From NCBI RefSeq assembly GCF_002127655.1, contig NZ_NEHB01000014.1, forward strand, positions 2,864 to 66,863: a stretch of 64,000 nucleotides of DNA, written 5' to 3'. The notes beneath the pieces are model-generated. The model made no database searches. It was not told the origin of the DNA and saw only the letters and a list, made by a program, of their open reading frames with translations. Source of the DNA: Janthinobacterium sp. GW456P (lineage in GTDB: Bacteria; Pseudomonadota; Gammaproteobacteria; Burkholderiales; Burkholderiaceae_D). Below, piece by piece: positions 56,701 to 64,000 of this stretch. Position 1 is the stretch's first letter. Each line of letters begins with the position of its first letter. The translations under genes were made by a program, and so were the position numbers.

Positions 56701-58407
56701 AAGCCGGGCGAAGGCGGCCAGTTGCCGGGCCATAAGGTGTCCGAATACATCGCCAGCCTGCGCTTTTCCGTGCCGGGCGTGGGCCTGATTTCGCCGCCGC
56801 CGCACCACGACATCTATTCGATCGAAGATCTGGCGCAGCTGATCCATGACTTGAAGAACGCCAACCCGCGCGCCTCGATTTCCGTGAAACTGGTGTCGGA
56901 AGTGGGCATCGGCACGGTGGCCGCCGGCGTCACCAAGGCCAAGGCCGACCACGTCGTCGTCGCCGGCCACGATGGCGGCACGGGCGCCTCGCCACTGTCG
57001 TCCGTGAAACATGCGGGTACGCCGTGGGAGCTGGGTCTGGCGGAAACGCAACAAACCCTGGTCTTGAACGGCTTGCGCAGCCGCATCCGCGTGCAGGCCG
57101 ACGGCCAGATGAAGACGGGCCGCGACGTGGTCATCGCCGCCCTGCTGGGCGCTGACGAGATCGGTTTCGCCACGGCGCCGCTGGTGGTCGAAGGCTGCAT
57201 CATGATGCGCAAATGCCACTTGAATACGTGTCCGGTGGGTGTGGCCACGCAAGATCCGGTGCTGCGCGCCAAGTTCTCGGGCAAACCCGAGTATGTCGTC
57301 AATTACTTCTTCTTCGTTGCCGAGGAAGCCCGTCAATTGATGGCGCAGCTGGGCATCCGCACGTACGACGAACTGATCGGCCGGGTTGACCTGCTGGACA
57401 AATCGAAGGCGATTTCGCACTGGAAGGCGCAGGGGCTGGACTTCTCGTCCATCTTCCACAAGCCGGAAACACCGGATCACCAGGCTTGCCGCCACGTGGA
57501 AAACCAGGACCATGCGCTGGAAAAGGCGCTCGATCACAAGCTGATCGCGCAAGCGCGCGCGGCGCTGGAAAAGGGCGAGCGCGTCTCCTTCATCTCGCCC
57601 GTGCGCAACCTGAACCGCACGGTGGGGACCATGCTGTCCGGCGAAGTGGCGAAGAAATACGGCCATGCCGGCTTGCCGGACGACACCATCCACATCCAGC
57701 TGCAAGGCACGGCGGGCCAGTCGGCCTGCGCCTTCCTGGCGCACGGCATCACGATCGACCTGGTGGGCGAGGGCAACGATTACGTGGGTAAAGGCTTGTC
57801 GGGCGGGCGCATCATCGTGCGGCCGAATACGGAATTCCGTGGCTGGGCCGTGGACAACATCATCATCGGCAACACGGTGCTGTACGGCGCCATCGCCGGC
57901 GAAGCTTTCTTCAACGGCGTGGCCGGTGAACGCTTTGCCGTGCGCAACTCGGGTGCCACCACGGTGGTCGAGGGCCTGGGCGACCATGGCTGCGAATACA
58001 TGACGGGCGGCACGGTCGTGGTCCTGGGCAATACGGGCCGCAACTTCGCGGCCGGCATGTCGGGCGGCATCGCCTATGTGTATGACCCGGCGGGCGACTT
58101 TGCCAGCAAGTGCAACACGGCCATGGTCAGTCTGGACAAGGTCGTGTCGGCAGCGGAACAGCATCTCGACCGCGATGCCTGGCATACGCAGCACCGCGAC
58201 GGCGCGCCGGAAGCGGACGAGGTCATCCTCAAGCGCCTGATCGAGCGTCATTTCAAGCACACGGGCAGCACCCGCGCCCGCGTCCTGCTCGACGACTGGG
58301 CCGCGGCGCGCGGCAAGTTCGTGAAAGTCTTCCCGAACGAATACAAGCGCGCACTGATCGAGATGGCAGCGGACGCCGCCATGGAAGTGCAAGCCGTCGC
58401 CGCCTGA
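53707..58407 (+). CDS. gltB: glutamate synthase (NADPH) large subunit
   Basis: A 1566-residue alpha subunit of GOGAT, which makes two glutamates from glutamine and 2-oxoglutarate. The N-terminal class II amidotransferase has its cysteine at residue 16 (DACGVGF) after a short propeptide. The central and FMN-binding synthase domains follow ([14 protein letters not shown] and [17 protein letters not shown], in part, ~920-1020). The 3Fe-4S cysteines are in [15 protein letters not shown] (~1164-1178). The C-terminal GXGXG structural domain follows (~1290-1500). Full length. gltD follows after 79 nt. Confidence 0.97.
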   Translation: MKAQGLYDPANEHDACGVGFVAHIKGNKTHSIVEQGLLILKNLDHRGAVGADALMGDGAGILIQIPDQYYREEMAKQGVELPPPGEYGVGMVFLPKEHASRIACEQEIERAVRIEGQVVLGWRNVPIDTDMPMSPTVRAKEPVIRQIFIGRGPDIMVTDALERKLYVIRKSSGHAIQALKLLHGKEFFVPSMSARTIVYKGLLLADQVGVYYKDLQDARCISALALVHQRFSTNTFPEWPLAHPYRLIAHNGEINTVKGNFNWMRAREGVMKSAVLGDDLQKLFPLIYEGQSDTACFDNALELLLMAGYPIAQAMMMMIPEAWENHTTMDDNRRAFYEYHAAMMEPWDGPAAMAFTDGRHIGGTLDRNGLRPARYIVTDDDLVVMASESGVLPIPESKIIQKWRLQPGKMFLIDLEAGRIIDDQELKNTYANAKPYKAWINSVRIKLDEIKLAEGQAKLDRAQGEKAQPSLLDRQQAFGYTQEDLKFLMAPMALAGEEATGSMGNDSPLAVMSNKLKPLYNYFKQLFAQVTNPPIDPIREAMVMSLVSFIGPKPNLLDTNNVNPPMRLEVAQPVLGFDDMARLRNISAHTGGKFKSYELDICYPLAWGKEGVEACLASLCAEAVDAVKSGHNILIVSDRAICADQVAIPALLATSTVHQHLVSKGLRASTGLVVETGSARETHHFALLAGYGAEAVHPYLAMETLAEMAHGLPGELSGEKAIYNYTKAVGKGLMKVMSKMGISTYMSYCGAQIFEAIGLNKSLVDKYFKGTASNVEGIGVFEVAEEALRLHALAFGNDPVLMDKLDAGGEYAFRVRGEDHMWTPDAIAKLQHSTRSNNFSSYKEYAQIINDQSRRHLTLRGLFEFKLDPTKAIPLDEVEPAKEIVKRFATGAMSLGSISTEAHATLAVAMNRIGGKSNTGEGGEDPNRYTQELKGIPIRQGDTMASVVGAEQIVVDIPLQEGDSMRSRIKQVASGRFGVTAAYLNSADQIQIKMAQGAKPGEGGQLPGHKVSEYIASLRFSVPGVGLISPPPHHDIYSIEDLAQLIHDLKNANPRASISVKLVSEVGIGTVAAGVTKAKADHVVVAGHDGGTGASPLSSVKHAGTPWELGLAETQQTLVLNGLRSRIRVQADGQMKTGRDVVIAALLGADEIGFATAPLVVEGCIMMRKCHLNTCPVGVATQDPVLRAKFSGKPEYVVNYFFFVAEEARQLMAQLGIRTYDELIGRVDLLDKSKAISHWKAQGLDFSSIFHKPETPDHQACRHVENQDHALEKALDHKLIAQARAALEKGERVSFISPVRNLNRTVGTMLSGEVAKKYGHAGLPDDTIHIQLQGTAGQSACAFLAHGITIDLVGEGNDYVGKGLSGGRIIVRPNTEFRGWAVDNIIIGNTVLYGAIAGEAFFNGVAGERFAVRNSGATTVVEGLGDHGCEYMTGGTVVVLGNTGRNFAAGMSGGIAYVYDPAGDFASKCNTAMVSLDKVVSAAEQHLDRDAWHTQHRDGAPEADEVILKRLIERHFKHTGSTRARVLLDDWAAARGKFVKVFPNEYKRALIEMAADAAMEVQAVAA

Positions 58408-58439
58408 GCCAGCCAAGCTCATTGCCAAATGAACGACCA

Positions 58440-58460
58440 GGGAGCGGCCATGCCGCTCCC
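58440..58460 (+). other. intercistronic hairpin between gltB and gltD
   Basis: GGGAGCGGC-CAT-GCCGCTCCC has a perfect 9-bp stem without a T tract. It is likely an mRNA processing or stability element that sets the gltB:gltD ratio rather than a terminator. Confidence 0.5.
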
Positions 58461-58486
58461 CGCCAGCCAAATACAAAGGAACTATC

Positions 58487-59950
<1,464 letters not shown>

Positions 59951-59952
59951 TT

Positions 59953-59975
59953 AACGAGCAATTGTTCGTTTTTTT
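59953..59975 (+). terminator. intrinsic terminator 1 after gltD
   Basis: CGAGCAA-TTGTTCG (one G.U, almost no loop without opening inner pairs) followed by seven T, starting 3 nt after the stop codon. Confidence 0.7.
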
Positions 59976-59978
59976 GAC

Positions 59979-60019
59979 AGGGCCACGGCGCGGTTTGCGG
60001 CGTGGCCCTTGTTATTTTT
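59979..60019 (+). terminator. intrinsic terminator 2 after gltD
   Basis: AGGGCCACG (59979-59987) pairs with CGTGGCCCT (60001-60009) around a GC-rich loop, followed by TGTTATTTTTA. It is a tandem back-up to the preceding terminator. Confidence 0.75.
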
Positions 60020-60198
60020 AGTTGGCAGGTCGATGGCCGTGAACGCTGGCGGATGAGGGCGCGATGCGCAGGTCAAATTTCCACTACAATATCTGACTTT
60101 CGATTCATTAGTGTTGTATTCTTCCCCATTACGGGGCTGTCCCAAGGGGTGTCTCAGCAGAGGTTGGCGTTTCTGCACTACAATACGCCATTAAAATA

Positions 60199-61020
60199 GT
60201 GAGCTTCGTCGTGCCAAATCTTGTTGAGATCCGTGATTTACACTTTGCCTATGGAGAACGTTCGATTTTATCGGGCCTTCAAATGGATTTCCCACGTGGA
60301 AAAGTTGTGGCCGTCATGGGTGGCTCCGGCAGTGGCAAGACGACCGTACTGCGCCTGATCGGCGGGCAGTTGCGTCCCAGTTCCGGTTCCGTGAATGTGG
60401 ACGGCCAGATCGTCCATACGCTGGGGACCGACCAGTTATATCAGTTGCGCCGCAAGATGGGCATGCTGTTCCAGCACGGCGCCCTGTTTACGGATTTGAC
60501 GGCGTTCGAAAACGTCGCGTTCCCTCTGCGCGAACACACGGACTTGAATGAAGAGCTGATCCGCACCCTGGTGCTGATGAAGCTGCACGCCGTGGGCTTG
60601 CGCAATGCGGCGCAATTGAAGCCGGCCGAGATCTCGGGCGGCATGGGCCGCCGCGTCGCGCTGGCGCGCGCCATCGCGCTCGACCCCGAACTGATCATGT
60701 ACGACGAGCCGTTCGCCGGCCTGGACCCGATTTCCATGGGCGTGACGGCCAATTTGATCCGCAATCTGAACGATGCGCTGGGCTCCACGTCTATCCTGGT
60801 ATCGCACGATGTGAAGGAGTGTTTCGCCATCGCTGATTACGTCTATTTTCTGTCATCGGGCAAAATTGTGGCGCACGGCACGCCGGCCGAGATGGCCGTG
60901 TCGACGCATCCGTACGTCAAGCAGTTCGTCAATGCCGAGGCCGATGGCCCCGTGCCCTTCCATTATCCGGGCAAGTCGCTGGCCGACGACCTGGGCCTGC
61001 ATGCGGGAGCGGGCCGATGA
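60199..61020 (+). CDS. mlaF: MlaF, ATPase of the Mla phospholipid transport ABC complex
   Basis: A 273-residue ABC ATPase: Walker A GGSGSGKTT (~41-49), Q-loop LFQHGALF (~92), signature ISGGMGRR (~149), Walker B LIMYDEPFAGLD (~170), and H-loop VSHD (~202). It energises retrograde or anterograde lipid movement between the two membranes with MlaE, D and B. GTG 60199 or GTG 60211 could be the start, and neither has a good ribosome-binding site. It overlaps mlaE by ATGA (61017-61020). A -10-like TAAAAT sits just before the gene. Confidence 0.94.
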   Translation: MSFVVPNLVEIRDLHFAYGERSILSGLQMDFPRGKVVAVMGGSGSGKTTVLRLIGGQLRPSSGSVNVDGQIVHTLGTDQLYQLRRKMGMLFQHGALFTDLTAFENVAFPLREHTDLNEELIRTLVLMKLHAVGLRNAAQLKPAEISGGMGRRVALARAIALDPELIMYDEPFAGLDPISMGVTANLIRNLNDALGSTSILVSHDVKECFAIADYVYFLSSGKIVAHGTPAEMAVSTHPYVKQFVNAEADGPVPFHYPGKSLADDLGLHAGAGR

Positions 61021-61802
61021 TCGCGCGTTTCCTGGCGTCGATCGGAGCATGGTTGCGCAATTCGGTACAAGACCTCGGCTTTGCCGTGCGTTCCTTCTTT
61101 ATCGTCGTGGCCGCCTCGGGCGGACTGTGGCGCCGGCCCCACCTGCTCATTGAGCAACTGTTTTATATCGGCAGCCGTTCGCTGGTGATCATCGCCGTCT
61201 CCGGCCTGTTTGTCGGCATGGTGCTGGGCTTGCAAGGTTATTACACCCTGAGCACCTTTGGCGCGACGCAGTCGCTGGGGCAGCTCGTTGCGCTGTCGCT
61301 GATGCGCGAACTGGGACCGGTCGTCACGGCGTTGCTGTTCGCGGGCCGCGCCGGCACCTCGCTGACGGCGGAAATCGGCCTGATGAAGGCGGGCGAGCAA
61401 TTGTCGGCCATGGAAATGATGGCCGTGAACCCGATCCAGCGCGTGCTGGCGCCCCGTTTCTGGGCCGGCGTGATCGCCATGCCTATCCTGGGCGGCATCT
61501 TCACGGCCGTCGGCATCATCGGCAGCTATCTGGTCGGCGTGGTGCTGATCGGCGTCGACGAAGGCTCGTTCTGGTCGCAGATGCAAGGCGGCGTGAATGT
61601 TTGGAAGGATATCGTCAACGGTACGTATGTCAAAAGCTTGGTGTTCGGGATCGCGGTGACCTTTATCGCCCTGTTCCAGGGTTATCAGGCGCAGCCGACA
61701 CCGGAAGACGTCTCCGGCGCCACCACGCGCACGGTGGTGATTTCCTCGCTGATGGTGTGGTGGCTCGATTTCATGATGACGGCGTTGATGTTTAGCAAGT
61801 AA
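61017..61802 (+). CDS. mlaE: MlaE, permease of the Mla complex
   Basis: A 261-residue integral membrane permease (MlaE/Ttg2B family) with five or so helices. The conserved stretch ELGPVVTALLFAGRAGTSLTAEIG (~98-122, in part) and the motif MEMMAVNPIQRVLAPRFWAG are present. It starts within the mlaF stop (ATGA), so translation is coupled. Confidence 0.95.
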   Translation: MIARFLASIGAWLRNSVQDLGFAVRSFFIVVAASGGLWRRPHLLIEQLFYIGSRSLVIIAVSGLFVGMVLGLQGYYTLSTFGATQSLGQLVALSLMRELGPVVTALLFAGRAGTSLTAEIGLMKAGEQLSAMEMMAVNPIQRVLAPRFWAGVIAMPILGGIFTAVGIIGSYLVGVVLIGVDEGSFWSQMQGGVNVWKDIVNGTYVKSLVFGIAVTFIALFQGYQAQPTPEDVSGATTRTVVISSLMVWWLDFMMTALMFSK

Positions 61803-61881
61803 TTACGGATCAGCAAAAAAATTAGCGGCCTGGGCTGTAACTGCGCAGGTGGCGGCAAGTAAAAATTATTTAGGATTGTTT

Positions 61882-62352
61882 ATGCAACGTAAATCTTTGG
61901 ATGTCTGGGTTGGCTTGTTCGTCTTGCTGGGTGTGGCGGCGGTGATGTTTCTGGCGTTCAAGGCCGGCAATATGAGCTCGCTGTCTTTCAGCAAGACGTA
62001 TACCATTACGGCAAAGTTCGACAATATTGGCGGCCTCAAGCCGCAGGCACCCGTCAAGGGCGCGGGCGTGGTGGTAGGGCGCGTGGCGCAGATCACATTT
62101 GACGACAAGACGTATCAGGCGCTGGTGAAACTCGACATCGAAGATGGCTACAAATTTCCGAAAGACAGCTCGGCCAAGATTTTGACGGCCGGTTTGCTGG
62201 GTGAGCAATATATCGGCCTGGAAGCAGGCGGTGATTTGGCCAACCTGGCAGAGGGCGACAAGATCGCCCGTACTCAATCGGCCACAGTGCTGGAAGACCT
62301 GATCAATCAGTTCATCTACAGCAAGGCAGCGGAAGGAAAGGACAGCAAATGA
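61882..62352 (+). CDS. mlaD: MlaD, membrane-anchored MCE-domain lipid carrier
   Basis: A 156-residue MCE protein: one N-terminal membrane helix (~8-27, VWVGLFVLLGVAAVMFLAF) and one MCE domain (~38-120, ITAKFDNIGGLKPQAPVKGAGVVVGRV, in part, with the LLGEQYIGLEAGG strand). It forms a hexameric ring over MlaE in the periplasm. ATG 61882 is preceded by AGGA at 61871-61875. The 4-nt overlap with mlaA (62349-62352) couples them. Confidence 0.94.
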   Translation: MQRKSLDVWVGLFVLLGVAAVMFLAFKAGNMSSLSFSKTYTITAKFDNIGGLKPQAPVKGAGVVVGRVAQITFDDKTYQALVKLDIEDGYKFPKDSSAKILTAGLLGEQYIGLEAGGDLANLAEGDKIARTQSATVLEDLINQFIYSKAAEGKDSK

Positions 62353-63230
62353 GCGAGTCGACCAAAAAAAATCAAGGCAGCCTGGCGCGTATCGGCCTGG
62401 CCCTGGCCATCGCCGCCGGCGTGAGCGCCTGCGCCACCGGCACCAATCCGCGCGACCCGCTGGAAGGGTATAACCGCGCCATGTTCAAGTTCAACGACAC
62501 CGTCGACCAGGTGGCGCTGAAGCCCGTTGCCACGGCCTACAAGACGGTGACGCCGTCGTTCGTGCAAACAGGCGTGGGCAACTTCTTCGGCAACCTGGCC
62601 GATGTGTGGAGTGCCGTGAACAACTTGCTGCAAGGCAAGGGAGAAGCGGGCTTGCAAGACGTCGTGCGCGTCAGCATGAACTCGACCTTCGGCATCCTCG
62701 GCCTGATCGACATCGCGTCGCAGGCCGGCATTCCCAAGCATAACGAAGACTTTGGCCAGACCCTGGGCTGGTACGGCGTCCAGTCGGGGCCGTACGTGAT
62801 GCTGCCGCTGCTGGGCCCATCGACCGTGCGCGACACGGTGGCCTTGCCGCTCGACATCGCAGGCGACCCATGGCGCTACAAGGATCCCGTCAATGTACGC
62901 AATATCGGCACGGTGACGCGCGTGGTCGACAAGCGCGCCGCGCTGCTCGACGCGACCAACCTGATGGAAGCGGCCGCGCTGGACCGCTATGAATTCATCC
63001 GCGACGGTTTCCTGCAGGCGCGCGAAAGCAAGGTGTTCGACGGTGATACGGACCGCCGCGACCGCAAAGTGCCAAAAAACGACAGCAGCGATTACGAGCC
63101 GGAGTACGAGGCAAAACCGCAAGCTGCCAATGACGCGCCTGCGGCCACCGCCGCCGCCGAGGTGGCGCCAGCGGACCTCGTAACATCTGGTAGCAATACC
63201 GTTGCTTCCGAGGCCAGGCCCCAGGAGTAA
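62349..63230 (+). CDS. mlaA: MlaA (VacJ) outer-membrane phospholipid-removal lipoprotein
   Basis: A 293-residue lipoprotein. The lipobox GVSAC puts the lipidated cysteine at residue 28 after a positively charged start and hydrophobic segment. The VacJ domain covers about 35-230 (DPLEGYNRAMFKFNDTVDQ; FGQTLGWYGVQSGPYVMLPLLGPSTVRDTV, in part). The C-terminal ~60 residues are a variable acidic/Ala-rich tail. It extracts outer-leaflet phospholipids and hands them to MlaC. Having mlaA inside the mla operon is the betaproteobacterial arrangement, unlike E. coli. Confidence 0.95.
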   Translation: MSESTKKNQGSLARIGLALAIAAGVSACATGTNPRDPLEGYNRAMFKFNDTVDQVALKPVATAYKTVTPSFVQTGVGNFFGNLADVWSAVNNLLQGKGEAGLQDVVRVSMNSTFGILGLIDIASQAGIPKHNEDFGQTLGWYGVQSGPYVMLPLLGPSTVRDTVALPLDIAGDPWRYKDPVNVRNIGTVTRVVDKRAALLDATNLMEAAALDRYEFIRDGFLQARESKVFDGDTDRRDRKVPKNDSSDYEPEYEAKPQAANDAPAATAAAEVAPADLVTSGSNTVASEARPQE

Positions 63231-63301
63231 ACTGAACACAAGAACACCACGGCTGCGATCAACGCCAGCCGGTGCATAGCAACACCATGAAAGGTAGAAC
63301 C

Positions 63302-63937
63302 ATGAAATTGATGAAACAACTGCTGGCGATGGCGACCATCGCCTTTGCCACCGCGGCCCAGGCCGCACCCGCCGTCGAAGCGCCGGACGCCTTGGTCAAA
63401 CGCATCAGCCAGGACGTGATCGACACGGCCAAGGCCGACAAGGCCATCCAGGCCGGCGATATCAAGCGCGTCACCGAATTGGTGGAAAGCAAGATCTTGC
63501 CGTATGTGGATTTCCAGCGCATGACGTCCCTGGCCGCCGGCCGCTTCTGGCGCGATGCCACGCCGGACCAGCAAAAGCAGCTGTCCAGCGAATTCCGCAC
63601 CCTGCTGATCTACACGTATTCGGGCGCCCTGTCGCAGATCAAGAACGAAACCGTGGAATTCAAGCCGCTGCGCGCCGACCCCGCCGACACGGAAGTGGAA
63701 GTGCGCTCGCAAGTGAACGTGGCGCGCGGCGAACCCGTGCCGCTGAACTACCGCGTGGCGAAAACCCCGGCCGGCTGGAAGATCTATGACATCAACGTGC
63801 TGGGCGCGTGGCTGGTGGAAACGTACAAAAGCAGCTTTGCCAGCGAGATCAGCAAGGGTGGCATCGATGGCCTGATCAAGACCTTGCAGGCAAAAAACAA
63901 GGCCCTGGCCAGCCGTCCCGCTGCCAAAGCCAAATAA
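63302..63937 (+). CDS. mlaC: MlaC, periplasmic phospholipid shuttle protein
   Basis: A 211-residue MlaC/Ttg2D family protein. The signal peptide (~1-22, ending AQAA) is followed by the lipid-binding domain: LPYVDFQRMTSLAAGRFWRDATPDQQ, in part, ~62-90; LLIYTYSGAL ~103; GWKIYDINVLGAWLVETYKSSFASEI, in part, ~165-190. ATG 63302, with AAAGGT 7 nt upstream, is chosen over ATG 63287. It carries lipid between MlaA and MlaD. Confidence 0.94.
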   Translation: MKLMKQLLAMATIAFATAAQAAPAVEAPDALVKRISQDVIDTAKADKAIQAGDIKRVTELVESKILPYVDFQRMTSLAAGRFWRDATPDQQKQLSSEFRTLLIYTYSGALSQIKNETVEFKPLRADPADTEVEVRSQVNVARGEPVPLNYRVAKTPAGWKIYDINVLGAWLVETYKSSFASEISKGGIDGLIKTLQAKNKALASRPAAKAK

Positions 63938-63989
63938 TCGGCTATCATATAGCTCCAGACCCAGCTCCAGACCAGCGCAGCCCGACGCC

Positions 63990-64000
63990 ATGCCCGACTC
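63990..64000 (+). CDS. start of the next gene, truncated by the window edge (possibly mlaB)
   Basis: An ATG at 63990 opens a frame reading MPD before the window ends, 52 nt after mlaC. In betaproteobacterial mla operons the STAS-domain gene mlaB usually follows mlaC, so this is a guess from position only. Confidence 0.3.

Overview
The window looks like the chromosome of a GC-rich betaproteobacterium of the Oxalobacteraceae (Janthinobacterium, Duganella or Massilia type). This is inferred from the protein families and from the gene order of the mla, gltBD and leucine-degradation loci. No database search was run. The bases alternate between core metabolism and cell-envelope genes, with one large accessory surface locus in the middle.

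Layout. 1-220: the 3' part of a 5S rRNA and its terminator, so an rRNA operon ends here. 220-10.1 kb: dacB coupled to a fused SpmA/SpmB-like membrane protein, a family 5 solute-binding protein, a large TonB-dependent receptor, an S66 LD-carboxypeptidase and a YihY/BrkB membrane protein. 10.1-10.55 kb: a strong sigma70 promoter, a structured RNA candidate carrying two repeated mini-ORFs, a strong terminator and a palindromic repeat element. 10.6-17.4 kb (minus strand): an acyl-CoA/leucine catabolism block (acyl-CoA dehydrogenase, SDR, thiolase, aceK, isovaleryl-CoA dehydrogenase) headed by a LiuR-like MerR regulator with two matching operators. 17.4-18.8 kb: an AT-richer patch with palindromes, an XRE-like regulator and a small hypothetical gene. 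18.8-23.3 kb: a second palindromic repeat, ubiX, grxD, a GNAT enzyme, tex and a small secreted protein.

23.5-47.4 kb is the most interesting region. A free-standing STN/TonB-C protein, an ECF sigma factor and a FecR-type anti-sigma factor form a tight operon. Next come a 4563-residue filamentous-hemagglutinin-type exoprotein (TpsA), its TpsB transporter, an ExbB fused to a DUF2341/LamG-like periplasmic module, ExbD, a TonB-like protein, a large porin, a coiled-coil protein and a YbjN-type protein, closed by an intrinsic terminator. tpsA and tpsB share an upstream motif with identical 14-bp spacing that fits an ECF promoter. The proposed reading is a surface-signalling-controlled two-partner secretion system with its own dedicated Ton-like motor.

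47.5-64 kb: a SNF2 helicase, a PAS histidine kinase and OmpR-type regulator pair, an IS200-like/RAYT transposase whose HUH motif has lost its first histidine, gltB-gltD, and the phospholipid-transport operon mlaF-E-D-A-C. The next gene begins at the right edge.
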